This document shows, in pieces, positions 39,073 through 49,125 of a DNA stretch of 64,000 nt (positions within the stretch are counted from its first letter, which is position 1; each line of letters begins with the position of its first letter). Source of the stretch: Pseudoips prasinana (taxonomy: Eukaryota; Arthropoda; Insecta; Lepidoptera; Nolidae); NCBI GenBank assembly GCA_951640165.1, contig OX621265.1, positions 17,869,001 through 17,933,000 on the forward strand. Reading direction: 5' to 3'. The translations under genes and the position numbers were made by a program. The notes beneath the pieces were generated by a model that had not been told where the DNA came from, searched no databases, and saw nothing but the letters and a program-made list of their open reading frames with translations.

Positions 39073-39275
39073 AGTTTGCTGTGTGGTGACGGCATAGAAT
39101 ATCATCACCCCATCTCATACCTTGGGGGGCGTAGAAATCGTCAGAGGAAATACCTAGCAGAGCAAGGGCAGCAGCGTTTTTCTGTAAACTATGACCATCA
39201 AACTGCGATCGCTAACCCGTCTGCCAAGCGTGGCGATTATGGCATATCCTCCCATTCTTTGAAAGGCTTTTGATG
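39073..39275 (+). repeat. family G repeat
   Basis: GTGTGGTGACGGCATAGAAT, GAGCAAGGGCAGCAGCGTTT, AAGCGTGGCGATTATGGCAT. The same segments recur at 56580-56808 and 60073-60235. Confidence 0.7.
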
Positions 39276-39450
39276 ATTAATAGTCAAAATATGGCTTGAC
39301 ATAATACCAAAAATGTACGTCTGTCGTGACTCGTTAGTGAACCTGCCTTTTGATCGAACGGTTGCGGCTTCGAATGTCGCACAAGACAAATATTTGTGTT
39401 CATGGACATGTCTACTGGTCTTGGTCTGAGTGTTTTCTGTATATTATATA

Positions 39451-39822
39451 CTAGCTGTGCCCCTCGATTTCACCCGCGTTAAACATTATAAATTATAGCC
39501 TATGTGTTAATCCAGGGTGTCTACTGTTATAAAATAAATCTTATTGTAAATTATTTCCTACAATCCGTGTACCTAAATATCTATATGTACCTAACAATAA
39601 TTATAAATGAAATATATATTACTACGAACATGTTCTGACTGTTAACAAGCGCTTTTTTAAAGTCTACGTGAATCGAAACCTTTTTTTTTATTTTTTTTTT
39701 GTCAGCTAACTCCATACCAATTTATACTAAAATCTCTTCACCCGTTTAGCCGTGAAGAAGTAACAAACATACATACTCACACACTCACAAACTTTCGCCT
39801 GTATAATATTAGTGTGATTACT
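39451..39822 (-). mobile_element. Helitron-like element, third subfamily, split by a LINE tail
   Basis: CTAGCTGTGCCCCTCGATTT...GTTAATCCAGGGTGTC on the left, and CAGCTAACTCCATACCAATT...TATAATATTAGTGTGA on the right, read as one minus-strand element interrupted by 39519-39703. Confidence 0.65.
39519..39703 (+). repeat. 3' end of the ORF1-only LINE family, inserted in a Helitron-like element
   Basis: GTACCTAAATATCTATATGT, CATGTTCTGACTGTTAACAA, GCGCTTTTTTAAAGTCTACG, then CC and a T-rich tail. GTC is found on both sides, a minimal duplication. Confidence 0.75.
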
Positions 39823-39830
39823 TTATGACT

Positions 39831-40079
39831 ATCTAATATCTGGGGACAGTGTCACACAGAACATCCTAGCCCGAAACTAAGCAAAGCTTGTACTATGGGT
39901 ACCAGGCGACGATATACATACTTATATAGATAGATAAATACTTAAATACATAGAAAACATCCATGACTCAGAAACAAATATTCGTGCTCATCACACAAAT
40001 ATTTGCACTTACCGGGATTCGAACCCAGGACCACCAGCTTCGTAGGCAGGAGCACTACCAACTAGGCTACAGTGACCGA
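39831..40079 (-). repeat. SINE family A, near full length
   Basis: From GGGGACAGTGTCACACAGAA to ACTAGGCTACAGTGACC, with an intact B box and A-box region. Confidence 0.85.
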
Positions 40080-40082
40080 TAT

Positions 40083-40440
40083 GACTGGCCTGTTAGTTAA
40101 GTGATTAGTGACCCTAAGGTAAGTCAGAGGTCGTGGGTTTGATCCCCACCCAGGACAAATCTTTGTGTGATCAGGGGCTCTACCGGCTAAGTCGCCGAAC
40201 ATCGATTTCTTAAATGGCGTTCAAATAAATAACAAAGTCACATGAGCACATGTTTCGTCATAAATGGTCCAGAATCGATTGTCAACGTTGAAGCAGATAT
40301 AACGATTGATTAAGTCATTTTTAATCTTTATTTATTTGAACGCCATTTAAGAAATCGATGTTTGGCGACTTAGCCGGTAGAGCCCCAGCACGATCATTTA
40401 TTCTGTCTGTGTGTATAAATATAGATAAACATACTTATAA
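40083..40440 (+). repeat. SINE-like unit split by a MITE
   Basis: ACTGGCCTGTTAGTTAAGTG, GGTCGTGGGTTTGATCCCCA and CCCAGGACAAATCTTTGTGT form a family B-related tRNA-like head. The sequence resumes after the MITE with TTTATTCTGTCTGTGTGTAT. Confidence 0.55.
40174..40386. mobile_element. MITE with 58-bp terminal inverted repeats, 213 bp
   Basis: GGGGCTCTACCGGCTAAGTC at 40174 extends as an inverted repeat for 58 bp to 40231, pairing with 40329-40386 with one mismatch. There is no coding sequence. GGGGC ends recall some PIF/Harbinger-type elements, but no convincing 3-bp or 8-bp duplication is visible, so the superfamily stays open. Confidence 0.85.
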
Positions 40441-40458
40441 TTTTTGAATACATACATA

Positions 40459-40778
40459 TCTATACATATAATAAAATCGTAGGAAAGTCAAAACTGTACA
40501 TTGGATATTTTTTTGAATGCATACTTGGGGCGTGATCAACTAACGATATCGAAGACAAAAATATAGTTTTTAGAATTTGCTGTCTGTGTCTGTTTGTCTG
40601 TATGTATGTCCGGGCTCAACTCAAAAAGTACTGCATGGATTTACTTCAAATTTTAAATGAATATTACTAAGAGGTCGGGTCAACATATAAGCTACATATT
40701 ATCACGCTATCACCTACGGGGGAGGAGCTATGATAATTCATAAAATTTAACGCGGGTAAAACAGCGGGGCACAGCTAG
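40459..40778 (+). mobile_element. Helitron-like non-autonomous element, full length (320 bp)
   Basis: Starts TCTATACATATAATAAAATC and ends AACGCGGGTAAAACAGCGGG then GCACAGCTAG|T, with A before and T after. No protein is encoded. It is the best copy for defining the subfamily, together with 51240-51556. Confidence 0.85.
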
Positions 40779-40927
40779 TTATAGATAAAATACACCCAAA
40801 CACAGAACAAACTATCATGTTCATCACACAAAGATATGCCCCGGTAAAGAATCGAACCCACGCAGCAGATCAATAGCAGTCAAGGTCACTAACCACTAGA
40901 ACAATAGGCCAGTAATTTTATTATTTA

Positions 40928-41246
40928 CTAGCTGTGCCCCGCGGTTTTACCAACGTTAAATTTTATAAATTATCACAGCTCCTCCCCCGTAGGTGATAGC
41001 ATGATAATATGTAGCCTATATTTTGACCCGACCTCTTAGTAATATCCATTTAATATTTGAAGTAAATCCATGCAGTACTTTTTGAGTTTAGCCCGGACAT
41101 ACATACAGACAAACAGACACAGACAACAAATTCTAAAAACAATATTTTTGGCTTCGATATCGTTAGTAGATCACGCCCCAAGTACCCTTTTAAAAAATAT
41201 TGAATGTACAGTTTTGACTTTTCTACGATTTTATTATATGTATAGA
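40928..41246 (-). mobile_element. Helitron-like non-autonomous element, full length, inverted
   Basis: A minus-strand copy of the element at 40459-40778, starting CTAGCTGTGCCCCGCGGTTT on the plus strand and ending TTATTATATGTATAGA. The two copies face each other across 149 bases. Confidence 0.85.
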
Positions 41247-42052
41247 TTTTATTTGGGAATAACTAATACAGTGATAAATTAACTAAGTTAGTATAAAACA
41301 AGGATAACTTAACACTATTTAACATTTTCCGCATATTAATGACTATATACATAAAAAAACTAGATATGCATAAAAATAAAAAAATTAAAATCTTAATATA
41401 AATTGAAAATTAACAAAACAGTTCTAGCAAACAATAGATTTAAGTTTTGATGGTTGGATGGTTTGATGGTCAAGATGGCTATTATAAGTAGCAGATCTAC
41501 TGAGAAAGGAATATATAAATAAATATAAATAAATAATATAATATAATATAGGTCTATAGTTAGTAGAACTAAAAGGAATTTGCAAAGTAACAGGATGACT
41601 AACGGATCTAGTGCGAACATTAATATTAATTTTAGAAAGGACAGGAGGAGAGTCTTTACGACTCTACTACTATTCTGAGTCTTTCAGTATGTATTTAGAA
41701 ATATATATACTGTAAGATGGGCAGTGGACATTACTTAAAGAGCTTAATTTGACACAACAAATGGTAAACACCCCATACAAGAGTAACATCATGTCAGCCA
41801 AAGTACATCCCCTGCTGGATATGCGCATAAAAAAGCTCCTTCTGTAAAAGGAGCGATACACATAATGTAAATACTAGATATAAGAATAATCTCATATTGC
41901 ATACAACCCGTCTCCACAAAATAAGTAACTCTTTTATGGGGCAATGTATAAGATTCTATAACAAACTTCCCAATGATATCAGAGAATTGTCTACGAATAA
42001 GTTTAAAAGAATTATGAAAGGCAAATTGTGTAGCATTAGCAAATTGTGTATA

Positions 42053-43340
42053 TTAGGTCTTTACCTATGAAATTGCCGTTCTGCAGTACTGGCCATTTCA
42101 AATCAAAATAATTTTTGTTTGGCTAAGAATTCTAATTTCAAATTAATTTTATTTTAAAAACATGGATTCTTTTTTCCAAAAGTAGTCATTTCTTTATTGA
42201 TTAGTGTTACATTTTCATCGCATTTCAATCTTTTTCGTCATCATGGATACGTTAAAAATTCGAGTAATTATGGAATATGAGTACCGTCGTGGCAGCAACG
42301 CGGCACAAGCGGCACGCAACATCAACGACGTTTACGGAGCTAACACTACAAACCAACGCACCACCTGTTATTGGTTTGCTCGCTTCCGTTCTGGAAATTT
42401 CGACCTGAAAAATGAACCTCGCGGTCGTCCGAAGACTTTGGTCGACAATGACGAATTAAAGGCGGTTGTGGAAGCTGATGATACACAATCTACGGCTGAA
42501 TTAGCAGCACCTTTCGACGTTAGCGTCAAAACAATATTGGTCCATTTGCGTCAAATTGGCAAGGTAAAAAAGCTTGACAAATGGGTGCCCCACGAACTCA
42601 ATGATCGCCAGCGCGAAGTACGCGTCGAGACGTGCCTTGCACTGCTCAACAGACACACAAATCAAGGAATTTTGAACCGCATTGTTACCTGCGATGAAAA
42701 ATGGATTCTGTTTGATAACCGCAAGCGCTCAGCAAGTTGGTTGGATCCTGGTTCAGCACCTAAACAATGCCCTAAACGAAAACTTACCCCTAGAAAAGTG
42801 ATGGTCACTGTTTGGTGGTCTAGCGCCGGTGTGATTCATCACAGCTTCTTACCAAACGGGGTGAGCATTACTGCAGATGTGTACTGTGAAGAACTGAGCA
42901 CAATGATGGAGAAGCTGGCGCATCTCCAACCAGCATTGGTCAATCGCTCGTCTCCGCTGCTCCTGCACGACAACGCGCGACCTCATACTGCACAGCAGAC
43001 GGTCTCCAAGTTGCAAGAACTGGGGTTGGAAGCTCTCCGTCATCCGCCCTACTCACCAGACCTTGCGCCTACAGACTACTACTTTTTCCAGAATTTGGAT
43101 AACTTCTTGGCGGGAAAAAAATTCAATACCCGAGAGGCAGTACAAAATGCCTTTGAAGAATTTGTTGCCTCCCGTCCAGCTGATTTCTTTAAGAAGGGCA
43201 TCAATAAACTGCCACTGCGATGGCAAAGATGCATTGATTGCATGGGTGATTACTTCGATTAATACAAATAAAAAAATTCATGAAAAAAATTCGTTTAAAT
43301 TTTTTCATACAAAACGGCAATTTCATAGGTAAAGACCTAT
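42053..43340 (+). mobile_element. mariner element, copy 1 (1288 bp)
   Basis: Ends TTAGGTCTTTACCTATGAAA and TTTCATAGGTAAAGACCTAT form inverted repeats of about 27 bp after the first two bases. TA duplications lie at 42051-42052 and 43341-43342. The boundaries were fixed by comparing three copies and one empty site. The transposase is intact. Confidence 0.95.
42243..43262 (+). CDS. mariner transposase, copy 1
   Basis: This 339-aa DNA transposase binds the short inverted repeats and moves the element by cut and paste into TA. The N-terminal half holds two helix-turn-helix regions (about residues 1-110) and the linker signature WVPHEL (114-119). Catalytic residues are D151 (TCDEKW), D243 (LHDNARPH) and D278 (YSPDLAPTDYYFF), a D,D34D arrangement typical of mariner proper. 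Length is normal for the family. The frame is open throughout. Relative to copy 3 it has A90P and E141Q. I start at ATG 42243; an in-frame GTG at 42204 is unlikely to be used. Confidence 0.95.
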   Translation: MDTLKIRVIMEYEYRRGSNAAQAARNINDVYGANTTNQRTTCYWFARFRSGNFDLKNEPRGRPKTLVDNDELKAVVEADDTQSTAELAAPFDVSVKTILVHLRQIGKVKKLDKWVPHELNDRQREVRVETCLALLNRHTNQGILNRIVTCDEKWILFDNRKRSASWLDPGSAPKQCPKRKLTPRKVMVTVWWSSAGVIHHSFLPNGVSITADVYCEELSTMMEKLAHLQPALVNRSSPLLLHDNARPHTAQQTVSKLQELGLEALRHPPYSPDLAPTDYYFFQNLDNFLAGKKFNTREAVQNAFEEFVASRPADFFKKGINKLPLRWQRCIDCMGDYFD

Positions 43341-43699
43341 TATTACAAAATATCAGATTATTTAAGTGATAAAAGTGCTTGGGATTGAGTTGTTCTGAGT
43401 CAACACACATGATTGTAATGAATCTTAAGTATATTTTATTTTAAAAAAGGATTCCTACTGAGTTTTCTGGCAGTGTTTCTCAGTAGCTGCTACGTCATGC
43501 ACTGCACGGTAGGGTAAAAAAATATGACGATTCCACATAAATGTAATTTTTTTACGGAATAAATGATTTTTGACTTTGACACGGGGTGATTCGGATACTC
43601 CTCATCATAAAGTTTCTAAATTTTGCATTTGAACGTCAACTCCTCGGCCAATATATTAATATTTTACAAGACGGCAATATTTTATGTAATGAGGTCTTA

Positions 43700-43826
43700 T
43701 ATGGATCGCCAACCTATCTGCCAATCGTGGTGATTATGGCATATCCCTCCAAATGATGCACACTCCATTGAGCAAATCTTTTGGGGAGGCCTATGTCCAG
43801 GAGTGATCGTGATTCGGCTGACATGA
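43700..43826 (+). repeat. family G repeat
   Basis: CCAATCGTGGTGATTATGGC, ATATCCCTCCAAATG, TTTTGGGGAGGCCTATGTCC and GATTCGGCTGACATGA. Confidence 0.6.
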
Positions 43827-43887
43827 GGTCTTATATTACACTAATGGTGTTGATATTAGAGTTAGTCAGTAGTTAGATATACTCTTT

Positions 43888-44260
43888 TGTCGCCTCGTTG
43901 GTCTAGCGGTAGCGTGTTCAACCGCAGATAACGAGGTCCTGGGTTCAAATTCTGGGTCGGGCCGAAAGTGATTTTCGGATTTTTCTGTAAAAACGAAATA
44001 ATCTTAATGTCAGCCCGAAGTCTGAGAGTTGGCGGTATTATACCCCCGTGCCTCGGAGAGCACGTAAAGCCGTCGGTCCTGCACCTGACCTCTTTCCGGT
44101 CGTGTCGCTAGTCGTCCCATCGGATCATGAGAGTGATGGAATAGAAAGTGCTCCTGTGTTTGCGCACACACTTGAGCACTATAATATGTCCCGCGCAGAT
44201 GGCTAGTCTCCTTTAAGACTGGCCGCCGTGGCCGGATCTCGGCTAGGAGGACATTATTAT
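43888..44260 (+). repeat. tRNA-derived SINE, family E, full-length copy
   Basis: Head TTGGTCTAGCGGTAGCGTGT (A box) and GGGTTCAAATTCTG (B box). Body CAGCCCGAAGTCTGAGAGTT, GACCTCTTTCCGGTCGTGTC, GTTTGCGCACACACTTGAGC and CGCGCAGATGGCTAGTCTCC. Tail GGCCGCCGTGGCCGGATCTC with an ATTATT end. It is the most complete family E copy here. Confidence 0.85.
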
Positions 44261-44449
44261 TTCTTGCTAATTATATCTTATCAATAAAATATTCATCTAT
44301 GAAAGATAAAATGGCAGTCAAAGCACATGGTGAAGATAAAAAGGAAAAAGGTTTATACCCAAGAAGCTCCAATAATACAAGTCTTTAACTTAGTTTACAT
44401 AGGTGTTCATTTGGAGGTATGCAACAGCAAATGCTTAAATTATTACTGT

Positions 44450-44493
44450 AACGCTGATATTCCGATAGCGCCACAAAGAATGGAAGAACATCC
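44450..44493. repeat. 44-bp target-site duplication, left
   Basis: AACGCTGATATTCCGATAGC through AAGAACATCC is repeated without mismatch at 44926-44969 on the other side of the LINE tail. Confidence 0.9.
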
Positions 44494-44925
44494 GATGTTT
44501 CGCCGGACCGTCTCAACTGAGTCGTGTTGAAACCGGTAGTAGATGAACCCACTGAGTTTGTTTCGCTGGGTCTTCTCAGTTGGGGCGCATTGGATCCGGT
44601 GGTAGCATTAAAGCGCGACCGTCGTTATTAACACAAGGTCCGTCATAATAATAATACCTTTAATATAGACAGAACCATTGACAATACGTAGTAAAAATAT
44701 TAGACTTAAACTAGATAATTTAACATAATCTCTTACTAAGCTAAATATCATTTCTGTAATAAAATAAATTTTATAATGTTTTCATACAAGATGTACCTAA
44801 ATATCTATGTTACTAGAAATAATATCTAATGTATACAACTATATTACTACAAACATGTTCTGACTATTTACAAGCGCTTTTATAAAGTCTACGTGAATAA
44901 AAACCTTTTTTATTTTATTTTAAAA
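44494..44925 (+). repeat. 3' end of the ORF1-only LINE family, 432-bp insertion with long duplication
   Basis: Starts at ATGTTTCGCCGGACCGTCTC, the first of the two tandem motifs of the 3' UTR, and runs to GTGAATAAAAACC and TTTTATTTTATTTTAAA. A small internal deletion (CTTACTAAGCTAAATATC) is private to it. Confidence 0.85.
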
Positions 44926-44969
44926 AACGCTGATATTCCGATAGCGCCACAAAGAATGGAAGAACATCC
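44926..44969. repeat. 44-bp target-site duplication, right
   Basis: Perfect repeat of 44450-44493. Confidence 0.9.
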
Positions 44970-45320
44970 ACAAGCGGGAGAAAGCCCATAAATTAAATAG
45001 ATGGCTAATACATCCGTATACAATAACTGAACTAGGAACTCCCTATTCGGAATACTATCTTACTTATCGTGTGGGCAGAGGTTACCCTAGCGTCAGTTGT
45101 TCAAGCCGCACTGTACGCCTATGGCTTAGCGACTGATGCCTAATGGCTACAACCGGGACCTTAACGTGCCCTCCGAAGCACGGAGACGCTCAGAAATTAA
45201 ACCACTTTGGCGGCCATCTACGGACTAACCGCGAGGCTAGTAGCTTGACCTCGCCAATCACTTACGGACCGATGAGAGCATCTGGCTATGAGCGCTTCAA
45301 ATTCGGAATAAGAGGATAAT
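44970..45320. other. interval without recognised gene
   Basis: GCCCTCCGAAGCACGGAGAC and CAGAAATTAAACC recall phrases at 54700-54740 and 61575-61600, so a weakly conserved repeat may lie here. Confidence 0.3.
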
Positions 45321-45568
45321 ATATAATATCTTGGGACAGTGTTACACAGATCATCCTAGCCCCAAACTAAGCAAAGCTTGTACTATGGGTACCAGGTGAC
45401 GATATACTACTTATATAGATAGATAAATACTTATATACATAGCAAACATCCATGACTCAGAAACATATATTCGTGCTCATCACACAAATATTTGCACTTA
45501 CCGGGATTCGAACCCAGGACCACAGCTTTGTAGGCAGGAGCACTACCAACTAGGCTACGGTGACCGTC
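45321..45568 (-). repeat. SINE family A, near full length
   Basis: From GGGACAGTGTTACACAGATC to ACTAGGCTACGGTGACCGTC. Confidence 0.85.
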
Positions 45569-45952
45569 AAAGGTGAGGATCACTTTCAACTCTTTGTTCC
45601 TTGTGCTAAGAGACGAGCATCTTCGATAGAGCGTCGCCATTATGTCTCCGGTGCTCAGGCCCTCAATGTCACTGACCTGTGCCATGGTGAGTCGTAACGC
45701 AATTGTGCTACAGAAGGACAACTCAACGGTGTTCTAACTTCACACTTAGCAATGCTGTAGTGTACTTTTTCGTTGTCAATGGACCTTAATCCAAAGATAT
45801 AAGGTTCAAATTGATACGGTCTCGTACAGTACTGCGCCTGTTGAAGGGTAAAAGGTAACCCCAAACACCTATCTGATTGATATTTGCTACCGTTGCTCCA
45901 AACTAAAATTAGTATTTTTCCATATTTATATAGCTGTCAGCTGCCGGTCTAA
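45569..45952. other. unidentified segment
   Basis: Balanced base composition at 45575-45730, with a minus-strand reading MAQVSDIEGLSTGDIMATLY and RRCSSLSTRNKELK. It looks protein-like but belongs to no family I can name. No start, splice or flanking context supports a gene. Confidence 0.2.
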
Positions 45953-45954
45953 TA

Positions 45955-47242
45955 ATAGGTCTTTACCTATGAAATTGCCGTTTTGTATGAAAAAATTTAA
46001 ACGAATTTTTTTCATGAATTTTTTTATTTGTATTAATCGAAGTAATCACCCATGCAATCAATGCATCTTTGCCATCGCAGTGGCAGTTTATTGATGCCCT
46101 TCTTAAAGAAATCAGCTGGACGGGAGGCAACAAATTCTTCAAAGGCATTTTGTACTGCCTCTCGGGTATTGAATTTTTTTCCCGCCAAGAAGTTATCCAA
46201 ATTCTGGAAAAAGTAGTAGTCTGTAGGCGCAAGGTCTGGTGAGTAGGGCGGATGACGGAGAGCTTCCAACCCCAGTCCTTGCAACTTGGAGACCGTCTGC
46301 TGTGCAGTATGAGGTCGCGCGTTGTCGTGCAGGAGCAGCGGAGACGAGCGATTGACCAATGCTGGTTGGAGATGCGCCAGCTTCTCCATCATTGTGCTCA
46401 GTTCTTCACAGTACACATTTGCAGTAATGCTCACCCCGTTTGGTAAGAAGCTGTGATGAATCACACCGGCGCTAGACCACCAAACAGTGACCATCACTTT
46501 TCTAGGGGTAAGTTTTCGTTTAGGGCATTGTTTAGGTGCTGAACCAGGATCCAACCAACTTGCTGAGCGCTTGCGGTTATCAAACAGAATCCATTTTTCA
46601 TCGCAGGTAACAATGCGGTTCAAAATTCCTTCATTTGTGTGTCTGTTGAGCAGTGCAAGGCACGTCTCGACGCGTACTTCGCGCTGGCGAACATTGAGTT
46701 CGTGGGGCACCCATTTGTCAAGCTTTTTTACCTTGCCAATTTGACGCAAATGGACCAATATTGTTTTGACGCTAACGTCGAAAGCTGCTGCTAATTCAGC
46801 CGTAGATTGTGTATCATCAGCTTCCACAACCGCCTTTAATTCGTCATTGTCGACCAAAGTCTTCGGACGACCGCGAGGTTCATTTTTCAGGTCGAAATTT
46901 CCAGAACGGAAGCGAGCAAACCAATAACAGGTGGTGCGTTGGTTTGTAGTGTTAGCTCCGTAAACGTCGTTGATGTTGCGTGCCGCTTGTGCCGCGTTGC
47001 TGCCACGACGGTACTCATATTCCATAATTACTCGAATTTTTAACGTATCCATGATGACGAAAAAGATTGAAATGCGATGAAAATGTAACACTAATCAATA
47101 AAGAAATGACTACTTTTGGAAAAAAGAATCCATGTTTTTAAAATAAAATTAATTTGAAATTAGAATTCTTAGCCAAACAAAAATTATTTTGATTTGAAAT
47201 GGCCAGTACTGCAGAACGGCAATTTCATAGGTAAAGACCTAA
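45955..47242 (-). mobile_element. mariner element, copy 2 (1288 bp, minus strand)
   Basis: Same ends as copy 1 in reverse (ATAGGTCTTTACCTATGAAA at the left edge, AATTTCATAGGTAAAGACCTAA at the right). TA duplications lie at 45953-45954 and 47243-47244. Confidence 0.95.
46033..47052 (-). CDS. mariner transposase, copy 2
   Basis: A complete 339-aa frame with the same D151, D243 and D278 catalytic residues and WVPHEL motif as the other copies. Relative to copy 3 it carries D121V (just after WVPHELN), D212N and E259G. None touches a catalytic aspartate. D121V lies in the conserved linker, so activity could be lowered. The start is ATG at 47052 on the minus strand. Confidence 0.95.
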   Translation of the reverse strand: MDTLKIRVIMEYEYRRGSNAAQAARNINDVYGANTTNQRTTCYWFARFRSGNFDLKNEPRGRPKTLVDNDELKAVVEADDTQSTAELAAAFDVSVKTILVHLRQIGKVKKLDKWVPHELNVRQREVRVETCLALLNRHTNEGILNRIVTCDEKWILFDNRKRSASWLDPGSAPKQCPKRKLTPRKVMVTVWWSSAGVIHHSFLPNGVSITANVYCEELSTMMEKLAHLQPALVNRSSPLLLHDNARPHTAQQTVSKLQGLGLEALRHPPYSPDLAPTDYYFFQNLDNFLAGKKFNTREAVQNAFEEFVASRPADFFKKGINKLPLRWQRCIDCMGDYFD

Positions 47243-47389
47243 TATTTTTAGACTGGTTACCAAATTTAAAACCGCTACTATCATCTGATCTCGAAACCAT
47301 AGAGAAGCAATTAGCAATAAGATTTAGCCTTTTTCAAGAGCGACTGATATTATGAAAGGTATGTTAAGGTAAACTAATAATTATATCAG

Positions 47390-47515
47390 CCGAAAGACGC
47401 TCACTGTTAGGCAAAGGCTTTCCCTAAAATTCTCCAAACTACCGGATTTGAGCTACGCGCCTCCATCAGCCAGCTTTCAGCTATCTTCAAGGGATGATCG
47501 GTCCATCTTGTAGGG
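47390..47515 (-). repeat. family G repeat, degenerate
   Basis: ATATCAGCCGAAAGACGCTC, AGGCAAAGGCTTTCCCTAAA and CTTGTAGGGTCGCT fit the inverted RTE-like tail. Confidence 0.5.
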
Positions 47516-47654
47516 TCGCTATTCAAAAAGGACCAGCCCACACCGCGTCTACAGATAAGGATAAATCTTTTATAAATAGGATATTTGGATTAGCTATATA
47601 CAGGAATATAGCGGAGGGTAATTGTAGATTATGTGGGACTTTTGAATATATTCT

Positions 47655-47890
47655 TATAACAATCGAGACCAGCGAGAGCCGACGGCCGCTGGGACAGAAA
47701 GGTTTTCGAGTGTTGACCACGAACCGGAAGATGCAGCGTGGGCAGCCCCTTACAAGATAGACCAATGATCTTGTGAGGGTCGCTGGAAGTAACTGGATGC
47801 GGATAGCGGAAGACCAGCAATTGTGGATATCTTTGGGGTCGGCTTTGTCTAGCCGTGTGCGTCTTTCGGCTGATATGATGATGATGATGA
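47655..47890 (+). pseudogene. RTE-like LINE C-terminus and 3' end
   Basis: The plus strand encodes GQKGFRVLTTNRKMQRGQPL, then a stop, and the next part reads TNDLVRVAGSNWMRIAEDQQ. It ends with CTTTCGGCTGATATGATGATGATGATGA. RTE-like elements end in exactly this type of C-terminus followed by a short 3' UTR and a simple repeat. It explains the origin of the dispersed family G tails. Confidence 0.7.
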
Positions 47891-48020
47891 AGCACAGATA
47901 ATCCTTAACTTAACTTACGTTACTTACTTTACGTTTAAATAGGTTTTCATTTGGAGCATACAACATTATCCAACAGTAAAATCGAGGTAAAGCGAGAAAA
48001 AGGTAAACAATTACCGTAGT

Positions 48021-48270
48021 ACGGTCACCGTAGCCTAGTTGGTAGTGCTCCTGCCTACGAAGCTGGTGGTCCTGGGTTCGAATCCCGGTAAGTGCAAATA
48101 TTTGTGTGATGAGCACGAACATTTATTTCCGAGTCATGGATGTTTAATATGTATTTAAGTATTTATCTATCTATATAAGTATGTATATCGTCTCCTGGTA
48201 CCCATAGTACAAGCTTTGCTTAGTTTGGGGCTAGGATGATCTGTGTGACATTGTCCCTAATATTAAATTA
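48021..48270 (+). repeat. SINE family A, near full length
   Basis: ACGGTCACCGTAGCCTAGTT head with intact A and B boxes, complete body and tail. Confidence 0.85.
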
Positions 48271-48648
48271 AATAAAAAATATTAAATTACTGTAAAGCTG
48301 ATCTTCCGTCTTTGATTACACACAAAATAAGGTGTGATAGTAATTCACGACACATCTCCTACCAGACGACAACACCAATTGATTGGTAGAGCCGGATACG
48401 AAATATAAAAATAATTGGAACTAGTCCAGCGCACACGCCGCCACTGCAAATTCCAGTGGGCCTATCGACAGCGACCTTTCCGATAGCTAAATCTAAACTG
48501 TCGTCCATCAAATCACGAAGAGTAGCTATGCAATAACGCGAAGGACTAGATCTACATTATTAGTTACTTTACATGAAACTTGTATATAACTTACTTACTA
48601 TATTATTACATAATGAAGTTATCAAAACATTTGACATAATGCATTAAA
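48271..48648. other. AT-rich interval without recognised feature
   Basis: Nothing recognised. Confidence 0.35.
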
Positions 48649-48852
48649 TCTATATATATAAAAATCAATGCCACTTTTCGTTGTAATGTTATAACTCAAC
48701 AACGCCTTTACCAATTTGGCTAATTTTGGTCTTGAATTATTCGTGGAAGTACAGGGAAGGTTTGTACGTAGAGAAAATTTAAAAAAAGTCTTGAAAAACT
48801 TTTATTACTATGCCTTATACGTAGCGTAGCGAAGCACGTACCGGGCCGCTAG
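48649..48852 (+). mobile_element. Helitron-like element, second subfamily, full length (204 bp)
   Basis: Starts A|TCTATATATATAAAAATCAA and ends ACGTACCGGGCCGCTAG|T. A palindromic stretch (TACGTAGCGTAGCGAAGCAC) lies just before the end. TC start, hairpin and CTAG end between A and T are Helitron features. Confidence 0.75.
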
Positions 48853-48884
48853 TGATGTATATATTTTACCTTTACATTATTATT

Positions 48885-49125
48885 CCGGCCCAGAAAGAAT
48901 AATAACAGGGCTACCCCATAACTTTCCGGGGGTGTCGTTAAATGCGACTGAGGGATACAGCAGGTAATCGGGAAGCAGCGTCACCTGTGTCGTAGCCACC
49001 TGACTGCGATCGCCAACACGCATGCCAAGCGCAGCGACTACGGCAAACCCCTCTAAATAGTAACGTTATTGAAACCTTTAGAGGGGCCTATGTCTCAAAG
49101 TGAACGATTTCAGACTGATGATGAA
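48885..49125 (+). repeat. family G repeat, second form
   Basis: AAAGAATAATAACAGGGCTACCCC, GCGACTGAGGGATACAGCAG, CATGCCAAGCGCAGCGACTA and AACCTTTAGAGGGGCCTATG. The same layout recurs at 56825-57062. Confidence 0.65.

Larger units (their letters stand above)
41867..43430 (+). pseudogene. LINE ORF2 C-terminus interrupted by mariner copy 1
   Basis: Before the mariner the plus strand encodes NLILHTTRLHKISNSFMGQC and IRFYNKLPNDIRELSTNKFK. After the mariner it reads YKISDYLSDKSAWD then stop. Together these are the C-terminal end of a lepidopteran-type LINE ORF2. A small repeat (GCAAATTGTGTA at 42021-42032 and 42040-42051) just before the insertion changes the frame. A short 3' UTR follows to about 43450. 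Confidence 0.75.

Noticed and set aside
42849..43043. Minus-strand frames inside the mariners
   Set aside because: They recur identically in all three copies as antisense shadows of the transposase and have no domain logic.
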